Part shown: piece after piece, positions 1 to 10,700 of the stretch
How positions within the stretch are numbered: the stretch's first letter is position 1
How the letters are laid out: every line of letters begins with the position of its first letter
Notes under the pieces: generated by a model
What the model saw: only the letters and a program-made list of their open reading frames with translations
Database searches by the model: none
What the model was told of the DNA's origin: nothing
Made by a program: the position numbers and the translations under genes
Assembly: GCF_019654955.1 (NCBI RefSeq)
Contig: NZ_BPEV01000016.1
Coordinates: 46,626 to 110,625 of the forward strand
DNA length: 64,000 bases
DNA from: Shewanella sp. KT0246
GTDB taxonomy: Bacteria > Pseudomonadota > Gammaproteobacteria > Enterobacterales > Shewanellaceae
Reading direction: 5' to 3'

Positions 1-552
1 TTACTTGAAGAAGATTGGCCTGAAAAAGCCATTATTTTCTCAAATACCAAGCACAGTTGTGAAAAGGTATGGTCGTGGTTAGAAGGTGATGGACATCGTG
101 TTGGTTTACTGACGGGTGACGTGCCGCAAAAGAAACGTATTCGTATTCTTGAGCAATTTACTTCAGGTGCACTTGATTTGTTAGTGGCGACTGATGTTGC
201 TGCGCGTGGTCTTCATATCTCTGATGTATCTCATGTATATAACTATGACTTACCAGATGACTGTGAAGATTATGTTCACCGTATTGGTCGTACTGGCCGT
301 GCTGGTCAAAAAGGCGTGTCAGTGAGTTTTGCATGTGAAGAATATGCATTGAACTTACCTGCTATTGAGACATATATTCACCATTCAATTCCGGTGACTA
401 ATTACGATCGCGAAGCATTGCTTGATGATTTACCGCCTCCTGTGCGTATTCATCGTAAACACCCAACGACTCGTGGTCGTGATGGTGGTAATCGTAATGG
501 TGCACACCGCAGCGGTGGTCGTCCACCTCAAAGGAATCGCAGACACTCGTAA
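1..552 (+). CDS. rhlB: ATP-dependent RNA helicase RhlB, 3' part
   Basis: C-terminal 183 residues of a DEAD-box RNA helicase; the 5' part lies outside the window and the frame is open from base 1. The helicase C-terminal lobe is complete, with motif V (TDVAARG) and motif VI ([10 protein letters not shown]). The run [19 protein letters not shown] is as remembered for E. coli RhlB. The tail after residue 140 is Arg/Gly/Asn-rich and basic, as expected for RhlB, whose tail aids RNA binding. RhlB works with RNase E and PNPase in the RNA degradosome. The GTG at 121 is internal, not a start. The stop codon abuts the ATG of the next gene, which suggests co-transcription. Confidence 0.95.
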   Translation, partial: LLEEDWPEKAIIFSNTKHSCEKVWSWLEGDGHRVGLLTGDVPQKKRIRILEQFTSGALDLLVATDVAARGLHISDVSHVYNYDLPDDCEDYVHRIGRTGRAGQKGVSVSFACEEYALNLPAIETYIHHSIPVTNYDREALLDDLPPPVRIHRKHPTTRGRDGGNRNGAHRSGGRPPQRNRRHS

Positions 553-1485
553 ATGACGTTTTCAGCTACATTACCTTGTTATGCCGCGATAACGCTTGGC
601 TCAAATAGCTTTAATATGTTGGTTGCCCAAACATTGGATGGCCAACCAACGATTATTGCTAAATATAAGCAGAAAGTGCGTTTGGCTGAAGGTATTGGCG
701 AGGATAATCGCTTAGCTGAAGATGTCTTGCAACGAGGCTTAGATTGCTTGCAGATGTTTGCTGACATGCTTGATAAGCATCAAGTGGCTCAGCAACACGT
801 TGCTGTTTTTGCAACCGCTACGCTCCGTGTTATTTCTAATGCTGCAGAATTCCATCAACGTGCGTTACCAATATTGGGGCACCCTATTGAGGTGATTAGC
901 GGTCTGCGTGAAGCAGAGCTCATCTATCAAGGCATGGCAGCTACCACAGAAGGTGATGGTCAGCGTTTAGTGATAGATATTGGCGGCGCAAGTACCGAGT
1001 TTATCATTGGTAATGGCAATGAAGTGCTGTTTAAAACCAGCTTAGACTTTGGTTGTGTTCGTTTTAATCAACAGTTTTTCAATCAAGTCCCTCATCAACT
1101 TCAGCACTTTGAACAAGCTAAAGCAGCGGTGTCTGATGCGTTGCTTCCTCATAGTGAATTACTTAGAGAGCTAGGTTGGCAAGGCGTGGTTGGTGCCTCT
1201 GGTGCGGTTCAGTCCGTGGTTTCGGTACTGAATCATCGTGAGCTGTCTGAAATCATCACCCTTAAAGTGTTGTATCGATTTCGTGAAGAAGTGTTGGCGC
1301 AAAAACAGCAATCTTTGCATCATATTCAGGGGCTATCTGAAGAAAAGGCACCGACTTTTGCTTCAGGTATCGCCATATTAATCGCGTTATTTGAATTGCT
1401 TGATATTGAGTCGTTAAATTTATCTGGCGGCGCACTTCGAGAAGGGGTGCTGAAAATGTTGGCTGACAGAGTTGAGCTGGGCTAA
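553..1485 (+). CDS. Ppx/GppA family phosphatase, short form
   Basis: A 310-residue ASKHA-fold phosphatase that hydrolyses polyphosphate or pppGpp. The phosphate-binding loops are visible: GSNSF near residue 17 and DIGGASTEF near residue 142, with SGGALREG near the end. It is much shorter than E. coli GppA or Ppx (about 500 residues) and lacks their C-terminal HD-like domain, so the substrate cannot be decided from sequence. The rhlB neighbour matches the E. coli rhlB-gppA arrangement. The start is fixed by zero spacing from the rhlB stop codon. A strong hairpin terminator follows. Confidence 0.88.
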   Translation: MTFSATLPCYAAITLGSNSFNMLVAQTLDGQPTIIAKYKQKVRLAEGIGEDNRLAEDVLQRGLDCLQMFADMLDKHQVAQQHVAVFATATLRVISNAAEFHQRALPILGHPIEVISGLREAELIYQGMAATTEGDGQRLVIDIGGASTEFIIGNGNEVLFKTSLDFGCVRFNQQFFNQVPHQLQHFEQAKAAVSDALLPHSELLRELGWQGVVGASGAVQSVVSVLNHRELSEIITLKVLYRFREEVLAQKQQSLHHIQGLSEEKAPTFASGIAILIALFELLDIESLNLSGGALREGVLKMLADRVELG

Positions 1486-1514
1486 GATTTGAAAAGTGCT
1501 TGTTATGAGCGATC

Positions 1515-1545
1515 AAAAAAAGGACCTAAATAGGTCCTTTTTTTT
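1515..1545. terminator. Bidirectional intrinsic terminator
   Basis: The stem AAAAAGGACCTA pairs with TAGGTCCTTTTT around a two-base loop, giving an A-run on the left and a T-run on the right. It lies between the convergent Ppx/GppA gene and the thioredoxin-like gene and can serve both. Confidence 0.9.
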
Positions 1546-1560
1546 GTGGCGTATTTTGAT

Positions 1561-2112
1561 TTACTTAACGATATTCAATAAATCTTGCTCTAAAGTCACT
1601 TCTGGTCTTTCAACAATTCGGCCAACTTCTTTATCGTCTTGTTCAACGATAAAGGTAGGAATACGAGAGAACTCATAGTTCGCTGCTAAACCTTCAGGAT
1701 CAAGCTTGCTGCGATCAACACCAATGTAGGTAACGGTGATATTCGGGTTAGCAACTTCTTCGATTAGCTTCATGAAACGTGGTGTTTCACGATGACAATC
1801 AGGGCACCAAGTTCCAATAATCACAACCACATTTGTTGGCGTGGTAATGGCTTTTAATGCTGAGATAGTCGCGGCATCTGTTTGATAGTTTTCAAACTCT
1901 TCTGCATACCCTGGTAAATCTTTTTCTAATGCTGAAATTTCAACAATACCTGTGATAATCACTTCTTGTTTCTCCTCGCTACATGTTGCCATGAAGCCTG
2001 ATTGCTCTTCATCAAACGCACAGCCGCTGCTAGCTAAGGCTGAACCTACAACCAATTGGCTGCTAAAGAAAAGGGCGGTTGTGGCTAATAATGTTTTAAC
2101 AGTTTTATGCAT
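1561..2112 (-). CDS. Periplasmic thioredoxin-family protein
   Basis: 183 residues with a Sec signal peptide (about residues 1-27, ending ALASSG) and a thioredoxin fold. The active site WCPDC sits near residue 102 and the cis-proline region is RIPTF. The CPDC dipeptide and two further cysteines near the mature N terminus (SSGCAF and ATCSEE) suggest a disulphide oxidoreductase acting in the periplasm. The partner is unknown. It is transcribed away from the adhesin export locus and no shared operon is evident, since 180 bp and a hairpin separate them. Confident as a thioredoxin-like protein; the specific role is unassigned. Confidence 0.85.
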   Translation of the reverse strand: MHKTVKTLLATTALFFSSQLVVGSALASSGCAFDEEQSGFMATCSEEKQEVIITGIVEISALEKDLPGYAEEFENYQTDAATISALKAITTPTNVVVIIGTWCPDCHRETPRFMKLIEEVANPNITVTYIGVDRSKLDPEGLAANYEFSRIPTFIVEQDDKEVGRIVERPEVTLEQDLLNIVK

Positions 2113-2209
2113 GATAAAGTCTCATGAAAGAAGAATGCAATAATTCAATCATTTTGACGTAAGTTAGGGAAGTTGAATATGAGCGACCTGTTAGCTAGAT
2201 CACTCACAA

Positions 2210-2243
2210 GGGCAATAATTCAAAGAGAACTTTGAACTTGCCC
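2210..2243. other. Hairpin downstream of the export operon
   Basis: GGGCAA pairs with TTGCCC outside TTCAAAG/CTTTGAA, with a GAGAA-type loop and a small internal bulge. It lies 47 bp beyond the stop of the OmpA-type lipoprotein gene on the minus strand. There is no T-tract, so it may protect the 3' end or be a weak terminator. Confidence 0.5.
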
Positions 2244-2289
2244 ATAAGTGCGATAAATACTGTTACAGATATAAGAATTTTATTGCATA

Positions 2290-2910
2290 TCATATTCCTG
2301 ATGCGCGGTTTTTATCTTTTTGGGGCAGTTTTTCTGTTGAGAAAATATGCCAAGACTTTTCAATTCCTGATTCTTGCCACTTAGCCACAGCAACCAATCT
2401 GTGCTCACGTCCCTTGATGGCTGCTGGGATCATATTATCTTCAAAATACACTTGCGAAGTAATGTTTTGCTTGTTGATCCCTTGCGCCACAATCAAGCGG
2501 GTAATTTCTTCGGTGCGCATTTTAGCGAGTTCATGGTTATAGGTATCGCTACCCTCGGGGCTTGTATCACCAATCAAATAAACCTTCGCGTCTGGGTGGT
2601 GTTTGACTGCGTTTACCATTTTAGCCAAACGATTCGATTCATACTCAGTCAGTGTGTATTTATCAAATTCAAACATCACCACACGGCTAGCTTTTTTCTC
2701 CACTGTGACGGCATTCTCGCAGCCATCGTTATTGATAACTGAACCGTCAGGAGTCGTTAAACACAGATCTCGAGCTGTGATAACGCCATCGGCATCGACA
2801 TCGGTTAAATCACGACTTTGCTGTTCAACCATGGCTGGTTTAGGTGTTTCAATACAGGCTGATAGCATCAATGCCACGAGGCAAAGCGGAAGCATGTTAC
2901 GGTGTTTCAT
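2290..2910 (-). CDS. OmpA-family lipoprotein of the adhesin export locus
   Basis: 206 residues from the ATG at 2910, which is preceded by the Shine-Dalgarno AGGAGA. Upstream in-frame Mets would add 17 residues but sit inside the tolC-like gene and spoil the signal peptide. The N terminus is a lipoprotein signal with lipobox LSAC. Next come a thrombospondin-3-like acidic stretch (DVDADGVITARDLC) and an OmpA C-terminal peptidoglycan-binding domain (DTSPEGSDTYNHELAKMRT). It starts 2 bp after the TolC-like gene ends. BpfA/LapA-type loci of Shewanella carry an OmpA-like gene at this position, probably anchoring or stabilising the exporter at the cell wall. Confidence 0.88.
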   Translation of the reverse strand: MKHRNMLPLCLVALMLSACIETPKPAMVEQQSRDLTDVDADGVITARDLCLTTPDGSVINNDGCENAVTVEKKASRVVMFEFDKYTLTEYESNRLAKMVNAVKHHPDAKVYLIGDTSPEGSDTYNHELAKMRTEEITRLIVAQGINKQNITSQVYFEDNMIPAAIKGREHRLVAVAKWQESGIEKSWHIFSTEKLPQKDKNRASGI

Positions 2911-2911
2911 A

Positions 2912-4207
2912 TTACTTCTCCTCTTGCCATTGTGTTGGGGTGTCGACTCTAAATGATTCAATGAGTTGACCTGTGGCGTTAATTAACCGATACGATGCAA
3001 TATGATAATTGTAATAGGCGCTAAGGTAGTTTTTTCTGGCTAAATAGACTTCTACTTTGGCATCTAACACATCAAGAAGTGAACGTCTTCCTAGCTCAAA
3101 TTGACGTTGATAGCCTTGCTCTGCTTGCACGGCTTGGTCCACATTCACTTGATAAAACTTACGTTGCTGGCCAACAAATTCATAGGCGTTCCAAGCAAGT
3201 CGAGTGCCTTCAATTACTTGTTTTTCAGTTTGCTGACGAATTGATTTTGCTTGTTGTACTTGCCAGGCCGCGGCTTCTGCTCGGTCATTAGTTGAACCAC
3301 CGTTATAAAGATCATAACTTAGCATTAGCATGGCTCGTGCATCTTCATCAGGACCTTCGATGCCACCGATATTGTCATTTTTATTGGCTTGTAACTCGAT
3401 TGATAACTTAGGCCAGTAGTCACTTTTTTCTCGCTCATACTGTGACGAAGCAGCTTGAGTATCGTTGATGGCCGCATCAATTTCTGGATGGTTCTTAACG
3501 GCTTGCTCTAGTGCCAGCTTGAGTGATGTAGGTACATAATTAAAATCGGGTTTGGCATCATGCAGCTCTGTGGGAAGTTGGCCAACTAGGTCGTAATAAC
3601 GAGCTTGTAAATCCATTTGCTCATTGCGCGCAGCAAGGTATCCCGATTGGCTTGTTGCTACACGGGCTTTGACTTGCGCGACGTCTGACTCACTACTCAG
3701 GCCTTTTGCTTGACGCAAAATAATGTCTTTTAAGATGTCTTCGTGTTCGGCGATATTACGTTCAGCAAGCCCTACTACACGGTTAGACAGCATTAAATTG
3801 AGATACACTGTTGCGACATCTAAGCTGAGGTTTTCAGCTTCAGAAATTAGCCCAAAGCGTTCAGCCTCTTGTTCAAATTCGAGGCGGTCAATTTCTGAAG
3901 TGGTTCTAAAACCATCAAATAACAGCTGCGACACTTTCACGCCTAACTCGGTGCGATTTAAATCAGTATCGACGCGTTGGCCGCTGTTATAGCGCGCCTC
4001 TTCATAGCCTACACCACCATACAACTTCACTTGGGGTAAATAGTCTCCTACTGCGGCTTTTTTATAGCGAACAGCAGCTTCAAAGCTAGCGTATTTTTGC
4101 TGCAGCCTAGGGTGATGATTTATCGCTTCAGCCACCGATTGTTCTAGCGTCATTGCTTGAACTTGAGTGGACATCACTAAAGCAGAAATGAATAGCAGTT
4201 TTTGCAT
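2912..4207 (-). CDS. TolC-family outer membrane channel of the type I exporter
   Basis: 431 residues with a signal peptide cleaved near VQA-MTLEQ and the two-repeat TolC/OEP architecture: long amphipathic helices, with LSLDVATVYLNLMLSNR in the first half and LDVLDAKVEVYLARKNYLSAYYNY in the second. AggA/LapE-type proteins of adhesin loci have this length and start (LEQSVAEAINHHPRL). It forms the outer-membrane duct through which the adhesin leaves. Shine-Dalgarno AAGGAT precedes the start. It lies 23 bp downstream of the hlyD-like gene, in the same operon. Confidence 0.93.
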   Translation of the reverse strand: MQKLLFISALVMSTQVQAMTLEQSVAEAINHHPRLQQKYASFEAAVRYKKAAVGDYLPQVKLYGGVGYEEARYNSGQRVDTDLNRTELGVKVSQLLFDGFRTTSEIDRLEFEQEAERFGLISEAENLSLDVATVYLNLMLSNRVVGLAERNIAEHEDILKDIILRQAKGLSSESDVAQVKARVATSQSGYLAARNEQMDLQARYYDLVGQLPTELHDAKPDFNYVPTSLKLALEQAVKNHPEIDAAINDTQAASSQYEREKSDYWPKLSIELQANKNDNIGGIEGPDEDARAMLMLSYDLYNGGSTNDRAEAAAWQVQQAKSIRQQTEKQVIEGTRLAWNAYEFVGQQRKFYQVNVDQAVQAEQGYQRQFELGRRSLLDVLDAKVEVYLARKNYLSAYYNYHIASYRLINATGQLIESFRVDTPTQWQEEK

Positions 4208-4230
4208 AGTATCCTTACCTTCTGGTACCT

Positions 4231-5544
4231 TTACGGTTCTCTTAGTGCATTTGCTTTGGCTCGTAATAATGGTTTAAGCCAGTAATTTAAAACTGTTTTT
4301 TGACCGGTCAAAATATCTGTAGAAGCTTGCATTCCGGGGATAATTGGCCAGCCATTGAGCTGAGTTTCATCTGTTTTTATGTGCGCCTCATAATAGGTGG
4401 TGCCATCTTCTAGTTGCTGGGCATCTGGACTGACATAAATCACCTCACCTTTAATGCCACCATAAATGACAAAATCATAAGCGGTGAATTTCACCATGGC
4501 TTGCAGCCCAGTATGGACAAATGCGATATCCTTAGGCGCTATTTGGCTTTCAATAATCAGTTGATCATCTTGCGGCACTATTTCCATGATAACTTGCCCC
4601 GGTTCAACCACTTGACCAGCGGAGCGCACCAGAATATTCGACACGCTACCTGTGACTGGCGTAGTGATTTGGGTGCGTTCGAGCCTATCGGCTAGCGCTT
4701 TCATGTTTTCGGTTAACGCTGAGAGTTCGTTACTGGTTTTATTGCGCTCATCAGTCATGCGATTAATAAAATCGAGTGCCACATTGCGACGTTCTGCAAC
4801 CGCTTGACTGATCGCGGCCTGAAGCTGTCTTTCACTGGCTTGCGAGGCAGATAACTCTCCCTGTAAACGAACTGCGTCTCGCTCAAGTTTTAATAGTTCA
4901 AGTTCGGCAACGGCGCCTTCATTAACCGCTTCACGGGTCATACGGATTTCTTGTTTCGCCATGCTAAGACCACTACGTTGAGCCTCGATATTAATATTCA
5001 CTTCTTCTTTGGCTTGGCGTTTTTGCTCAACGATTTGCGCTGTTTGATCTAATTGCGATATCAGTTGTGAGAGTTGCGATGAGTATATTGCTTGAGCACG
5101 ACGATTGGCTGAAGGGTCTGCAATCTCAAACTGTTGCGGACTGACTTGCACTTGTGAAAACCATAACGGTTCATTGTCATTGATTTGCACACTTTCAAGT
5201 AATGCCTCTAATCGTGTGAGTTGGTTTTTTAAGGCTACGCTATTTAGTCTTGCCTCATGGAATGCTGAGGCAAATCGTAACTCATCTATCACTAATAAAG
5301 TTTGTCCCGCATTAACGGTATCGCCTTCTTTGACTAAAATTTCTTTTAAGCTGCCGCCATCTAAACTTTCTATTTGCTGAACGGCTGTGGCTGGTACCAC
5401 TTTGCCTTCGCCAACCACCACCTCTTCTAAGGTGGCGAAGGCAGCCCAAGTAATCGTGGCCAAAAGCAAGGCAACAGTCAGCATGATGACAGTGTTGGCA
5501 CGTTTTGCCCCTTCAAGGTGTTTGATGTGCATGTTGGCACTCAT
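4231..5544 (-). CDS. HlyD-family membrane fusion protein
   Basis: 437 residues. A single N-terminal transmembrane helix (about residues 19-39) is followed by a lipoyl-like half-motif (VGEGKVVPATAVQQIESLDGG), a long coiled coil (about residues 95-290) and the C-terminal beta-barrel segment (GMQASTDILTGQKTVLNYWLKP) typical of type I secretion adaptors. It bridges the ABC transporter to the TolC-like channel. Its ATG overlaps the stop of the ABC gene by 4 bp, indicating translational coupling. Confidence 0.94.
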   Translation of the reverse strand: MSANMHIKHLEGAKRANTVIMLTVALLLATITWAAFATLEEVVVGEGKVVPATAVQQIESLDGGSLKEILVKEGDTVNAGQTLLVIDELRFASAFHEARLNSVALKNQLTRLEALLESVQINDNEPLWFSQVQVSPQQFEIADPSANRRAQAIYSSQLSQLISQLDQTAQIVEQKRQAKEEVNINIEAQRSGLSMAKQEIRMTREAVNEGAVAELELLKLERDAVRLQGELSASQASERQLQAAISQAVAERRNVALDFINRMTDERNKTSNELSALTENMKALADRLERTQITTPVTGSVSNILVRSAGQVVEPGQVIMEIVPQDDQLIIESQIAPKDIAFVHTGLQAMVKFTAYDFVIYGGIKGEVIYVSPDAQQLEDGTTYYEAHIKTDETQLNGWPIIPGMQASTDILTGQKTVLNYWLKPLLRAKANALREP

Positions 5545-7703
5545 GATTTCACCTCATTGCTTGTGTGCTGGCGCACATTGACCGCTTTAATTCGGCGCTT
5601 ACTGGGCTCAATAAATTCACTGGCAGATTTCTCGCCGATTATCGCCCCTTTATCCATTACTATGATGCGATCACAAAGACTCAATACTTTGGGGTTATGG
5701 GATGAGATTAACAGGGTGCAATCAGCGGTATTCATTTTCAGGCTACTGATAATTTGTGTTTCACTGCGCTCATCCATGGAACTTGTTGGCTCATCTAATA
5801 TCAGTAGTTTTGGTTGCCTGAGTAAAGTACGGCAAAGGGCAATAGCTTGACGTTGTCCGCCCGATAATTGGCGGCCAAATTCACCCACTTGGCTGTTTAA
5901 ACCACTGCCGAGTCTATCCATTAACTTATCGATACCCGTATTCATCATGGTTTTAGCCAGTAATGCTTCATCCACGTGCTGGAGTCCGTAAAGTAAGTTG
6001 TCTAGGACGGTGCCATAAACTAAACAGGGTTGCTGACTCATATAACCGATATGGTCACGAAGCCGATTAACTGACCATTGTTGCGCTTCGAGTTGATTGT
6101 AAAAAAGTTGACCTTCATTTAATTGATACTGCCCTGCAATGAGTGCCAGTAATGTTGATTTCCCCGCACCTGCAGGGCCATAAAAACCGACTTTTTCTCC
6201 TGCTTTAATATCAAGGGATATGTCATTAAATGCAGTTAGTGGCTGCTCTGGGTAACTGAAACTTGCGTGTCGTAGATGTAGGCTGCCATTAAATGGAAAT
6301 TGCGACACACTCATTGATTGCTGCTGGTTTTCTTGGGGTAAAGACAAGATAGATTCAACCGAAGTAATTGCTGAGCGAGTCTGTTGGTATTTTAGTAATA
6401 GCATGGCTATTTGGTTGATAGCACTTGAGGCGCGTCCGCTGAGCATGACGATGGCGATAAGCCCGCCCATACTCAAGTTACCCTGATGAATTTGATAAAC
6501 GCCAGTAATAATTAGGCCAATGGACACTAGCTGCTGACAATTCATCACACTATGGCTTAGGGTATTTGAGCTAATACGGGACTCATTTTGCCAATCTGCA
6601 AGACTACTGACGGTTTCATGCCAAATACGTGAGGCTTTAGCTTGACCGTTATTTTGTTTAATTTCGGCTAGCATATTTAGGCTTTCGACTAGATGTGCTT
6701 GGCGCTGAGTAGACAGTTTTGATGATTCTTCTATGGTCACTGATAAGCGCTTTTGCATAAAAACACTCAGTAAAATGAGTACGAGCATGCAGGTTAATGG
6801 CACAAACACCATGACGCCACCTAACCATGCAATTAAGAGTAAAAATAATAGGGTAAAAGGTAAATCCACTGCCGTGACAAGGGTAACTGATGTGATGAAG
6901 TCACGAATGCTATCAAATTCTTGTAATTGTTTAGCGAAAGCCCCAGATGATGCAGGGCGGTTTTCAAGCCGCATTCCGACGACTTTTTCAAATAATGTGC
7001 TTGAAAGTTTAATATCAACTTGCTTGCCAGCGACGTCAGCAAGACGGGTACGAGCTTGGCGCAGTAACCAGTCAAAAACAATCGCAATGGATGCACCGCT
7101 AGCGAGGACCCATAAGGTATCAATGGCTTGGTTGGGCACAACGCGGTCATACACATTCATGGTAAATAATGGTGTGACTAAGGCGAGTAAATTAATGGCC
7201 AGAGAACCAATCAGAAAGCTGCCGTAAAACGGTTTTACTTCATCAAATGCGGCTAAAAGCCAATGTCTTTTGGTCTCTTTGTGGTGCTCAGTACCTCGCT
7301 CGTCGAGTTGTTCGAGTGGCTTGAGATACCAACACAGGCTGTTTATTTGAGGAAACTGTTGGCTTAATTGTTTGGGTGAGATTGTTGATTGTTCACCAGC
7401 AGCATTGAGTAAGGTAAAACCTGCAGCTTGTTTTTGGGTAATGAGAAAAACCTGTTGATTAGCATCGGTCAGGAGTGCAGGTAGCGCTAAATGCTGGCTA
7501 TCAATTTTTTGCGAAGCAGCGTCCAAGCTTATTTTGGCCATCGCCGTGGTGAGTTGGAAGGCGATGTCCTTTTGTACGGGCAGTGCCTGCTGCACTTGTT
7601 CAGTGCTAATGCTTAAGCCAAAGTGAGCTTTGGCTAATACTAGAATATTAACTAAGGCTTCATGTTGAGCTATATCGGCATGACTGCTATCTGTAACTGA
7701 CAT
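5541..7703 (-). CDS. Type I secretion ABC transporter with C39-like domain (LapB/RtxB type)
   Basis: 720 residues in three parts. Residues 1-150 form a C39-peptidase-like domain lacking the catalytic cysteine, so it probably binds substrate rather than cutting it, as in LapB and HlyB. Residues 155-440 form the transmembrane domain. Residues 475-720 form the ATPase, with Walker A (GPAGAGKST, near 508), signature LSGGQRQ (near 614), Walker B (LLILDEP, near 629) and H-loop SSHNP (near 663). All ATPase residues are intact. The gene starts 40 bp after the adhesin stop and overlaps the hlyD-like gene, so the adhesin and its exporter appear to form one transcription unit. Confidence 0.95.
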   Translation of the reverse strand: MSVTDSSHADIAQHEALVNILVLAKAHFGLSISTEQVQQALPVQKDIAFQLTTAMAKISLDAASQKIDSQHLALPALLTDANQQVFLITQKQAAGFTLLNAAGEQSTISPKQLSQQFPQINSLCWYLKPLEQLDERGTEHHKETKRHWLLAAFDEVKPFYGSFLIGSLAINLLALVTPLFTMNVYDRVVPNQAIDTLWVLASGASIAIVFDWLLRQARTRLADVAGKQVDIKLSSTLFEKVVGMRLENRPASSGAFAKQLQEFDSIRDFITSVTLVTAVDLPFTLLFLLLIAWLGGVMVFVPLTCMLVLILLSVFMQKRLSVTIEESSKLSTQRQAHLVESLNMLAEIKQNNGQAKASRIWHETVSSLADWQNESRISSNTLSHSVMNCQQLVSIGLIITGVYQIHQGNLSMGGLIAIVMLSGRASSAINQIAMLLLKYQQTRSAITSVESILSLPQENQQQSMSVSQFPFNGSLHLRHASFSYPEQPLTAFNDISLDIKAGEKVGFYGPAGAGKSTLLALIAGQYQLNEGQLFYNQLEAQQWSVNRLRDHIGYMSQQPCLVYGTVLDNLLYGLQHVDEALLAKTMMNTGIDKLMDRLGSGLNSQVGEFGRQLSGGQRQAIALCRTLLRQPKLLILDEPTSSMDERSETQIISSLKMNTADCTLLISSHNPKVLSLCDRIIVMDKGAIIGEKSASEFIEPSKRRIKAVNVRQHTSNEVKS

Positions 7704-7743
7704 TGTAATATTGCGTATCCTTATGCGTTTTTAGTTTTTGATT

Positions 7744-10700
7744 CTAGCTTTGATTTAATAAGGCCTGATGGGCGGCTAATTGGTTTATTTCATCCAATTC
7801 AGTTTGGCTTAAATGGACATCTGTTTGCACATCGAATAATGAGATATCTTGCTGATGTGCTATGGACTGTTTTATCGCATCAGTGAGCGCTAATAGGTTT
7901 TCAGCTTCTGTTTGATTCTCTGATGTTGCATTCATTTGGGTGTCGTCTGGTATTGGCTGTATCTCATCAAAACCTGGCTGCTGAATAAGCTTGTCATATG
8001 AATGAGTTTGTTGCATATCGATTGATAATTGACTGGTTGGCTCAATCGTTATTGTTGATAAACCTTCATTGGGCAGTGCTGGTTCCAACAGCTCTTGCGC
8101 TACTGGGCTTATTTCATTGAATAGGGCTAAGTTATTATCGAGATGACTAAAAATTGGCTCTACAGTTTGAGCTTCAGCGTCGGTAATAGGCTGCGGATCT
8201 TGATATCCGTATTCAGGTTTACCGCTGAGCAATGGTTCAGACTCTGGTTGAAACTCTGGTTCAGATTCTGGTTCAGACACTGGTTCAAAGTTTGGTTCAA
8301 AGTGGGGCTCAGAATCTAAGGTAAATTTATTGTAGTCATTAGACGCAACAGGGGGCATCGTATCTTGATGAATCGGTATGTCATCTGATATGACTGGTTC
8401 ATCAATAGGTAAAATGGCGTCTATAGGTTGGCTTGATAATGGGTTACGCGACTGCTCATATTGATAACGAGCGACGGTTTGTTCCATTAACTCGATTTCA
8501 GCAAATACAGCAGCGGCAGTTGGAGTCAGGTTTCGATAGCCATGTTCATAATGCCGCACTTGCTCAAATTGTGCTCTTTCATGAATTTCTTGCATGATAT
8601 CGAGCTGCATCATCTCTAACGCTGCTTCATCATTAAATGGATGGACTATCGGATCGTCGAGTTCCGTTGGCTGTGTAACCGTCATCGTCATTGCCATATT
8701 GAAAGCTGAAACGTAGGCGGCATTCGCTGCAAATGTATTGGCTGCAAATGCATTAGCCACAACGGCGTTGCTATCAACGGTAATTGTGATGGTTTCAAGC
8801 TCACCATCAGCCACATCAGAACCTAATGTCGCAATCGGATCGAGTGATAAAGTAATTGTTTCCCCGTCTGTCGCACCGCTTAATGTAAGCCCTGCGACAT
8901 CTTCGATATTAACAATCCATTTATTGCCTTGTTTTTCACCTTTCGAAAGCGTCATGCCATCTGATAGGCCAAGAATCGTTAATGTTGCGGTTTCATTTGG
9001 TGCAGGGTTTTGCAGCTCTAAGCCCAAGTTTAAAGCGATATTGTCTGTTTGATTGGTCGTGAAGTCGGCAAATTGAGTCCAAATAGGCGGATCGACCTCT
9101 GGGGTTAATTCAATATCAAAGGACACGGTTTGACTTTGACTTCTATCGAGCTCTTCCGAGCCGAGGACTTCCGCAGTATCAATACTGGAAATTGCCATTT
9201 CAACATTGAGCGTGCCAAAGGCAAGTTCACCAGGTAATATTTTGACTTCTGCTAAGCTGACTGCTTCAACAATTAAGCTGGCGATATATCCACCTGAACC
9301 ATTAGCGGTTAAAGCGACAAATTGCCCATCAATTTCTACCCCTTCAAGGTCGACAAGGGCACTGGCGTCACTGGAGGTGATAAGAAAATCAACAACAAAG
9401 AATTCACTCCCATCGAGATTAAGTAGTTCTGCGGCAATTTCTACTTTGATGTCATCGCCTTCACTACCCGTATAATCGTCTGGAGCAGAAATGATTTGTA
9501 CGCCATCTGCGATAGGGCTGACGCCAACAATAAAGTCCATTGAGGTAGTCACAAAATCATCTGTGCCTAACTCTTGGGTGATGATGGATAAAGACAGTGG
9601 CATATCACCGTTAAAGTTGTGTGGAGGCTTAACGACTATGCTATCTAGTTGATCGGGTGTGACAGTCCAATAGGTTGTCGGAGTACCATTGAGTTGACCG
9701 CCATCAGCGCCATTGTTTGGCAGAATGTGTAAATCACCACCTGCATCTTGGTAATAGACAGTCGCCCCTTCTGGCACGCCATTAAGAGTGATGTATTGCA
9801 CCTCTGAACCATCTAAATCAATTAAGCCGATTACTGAGCTATTAATGCCACTAAGCAAAATATCAGTATCTTCTGTACCGTTGATAGTGATTAGGCCTGC
9901 TGGAATATCAGCAGCGTCGGTTACTGGGTTTACATGAATCGTAATAGTGTCACTGAAATTGGTGGTATCGATGACATCTGCTGAGTCAATATCAGCGGTG
10001 TCACTGACTGCACCTGATATCTGTAACCTAAAGTCTCCACTTAAATGCTCGGGAGGCGAAAATTGTAATAAGGCCAGCGCTGTATTTAATGCAGCATTGG
10101 TAGAACCTGTGAATTCCCATGTATCTGTGGTGCCAGACTTCAATTGGAATAATCCTGAGTTATCAATTAGCTGACCGCCATCGAGCAGTTGTATGGTGAA
10201 TAATTGGGCGGGATTATCAAGCACCACTTTTTCAACGCCACCATTATCAGCAGTTGGATCTAGATCCTCATAAGTAAGGAATAAGCCAAGTGGTGTCGGA
10301 TCGTCCTCATCCATAGTATCAACTAATACATCCAACGAGAGGCCATCAGCGATAGGGGAGATATTAATATCCAGACTCTGGCTATCATCAACTAGGGTGT
10401 CACCACTGAGTGAGTCCGTTGCAATAATGCGTATAGGGATGACCATGTCTCCGGCAAAGTCGTCGGCAACATTGTGCAGTGTGAGGTTACTTAATGATGC
10501 TGTGGTAAAGACATATTCAATCACGTTTTCACCGCTGGCATCATAAAGTGCAATGACATCACTGCCACTGAAATAGCCCCCTTGTGGGAGATCGCTGGCA
10601 AGCACTCTAAAGCTAATCACATCATTATTATCGCTCGTGATGGATAGGTTTAAGTGGCCAGCAAAACTGATGGCGTTATCTTCGGTAGCCTCTACGGTCG

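Noticed and set aside
121..552. GTG at 121 as the start of a separate short gene
   Set aside because: The helicase frame is open to base 1 and continues RhlB-like sequence upstream of it.
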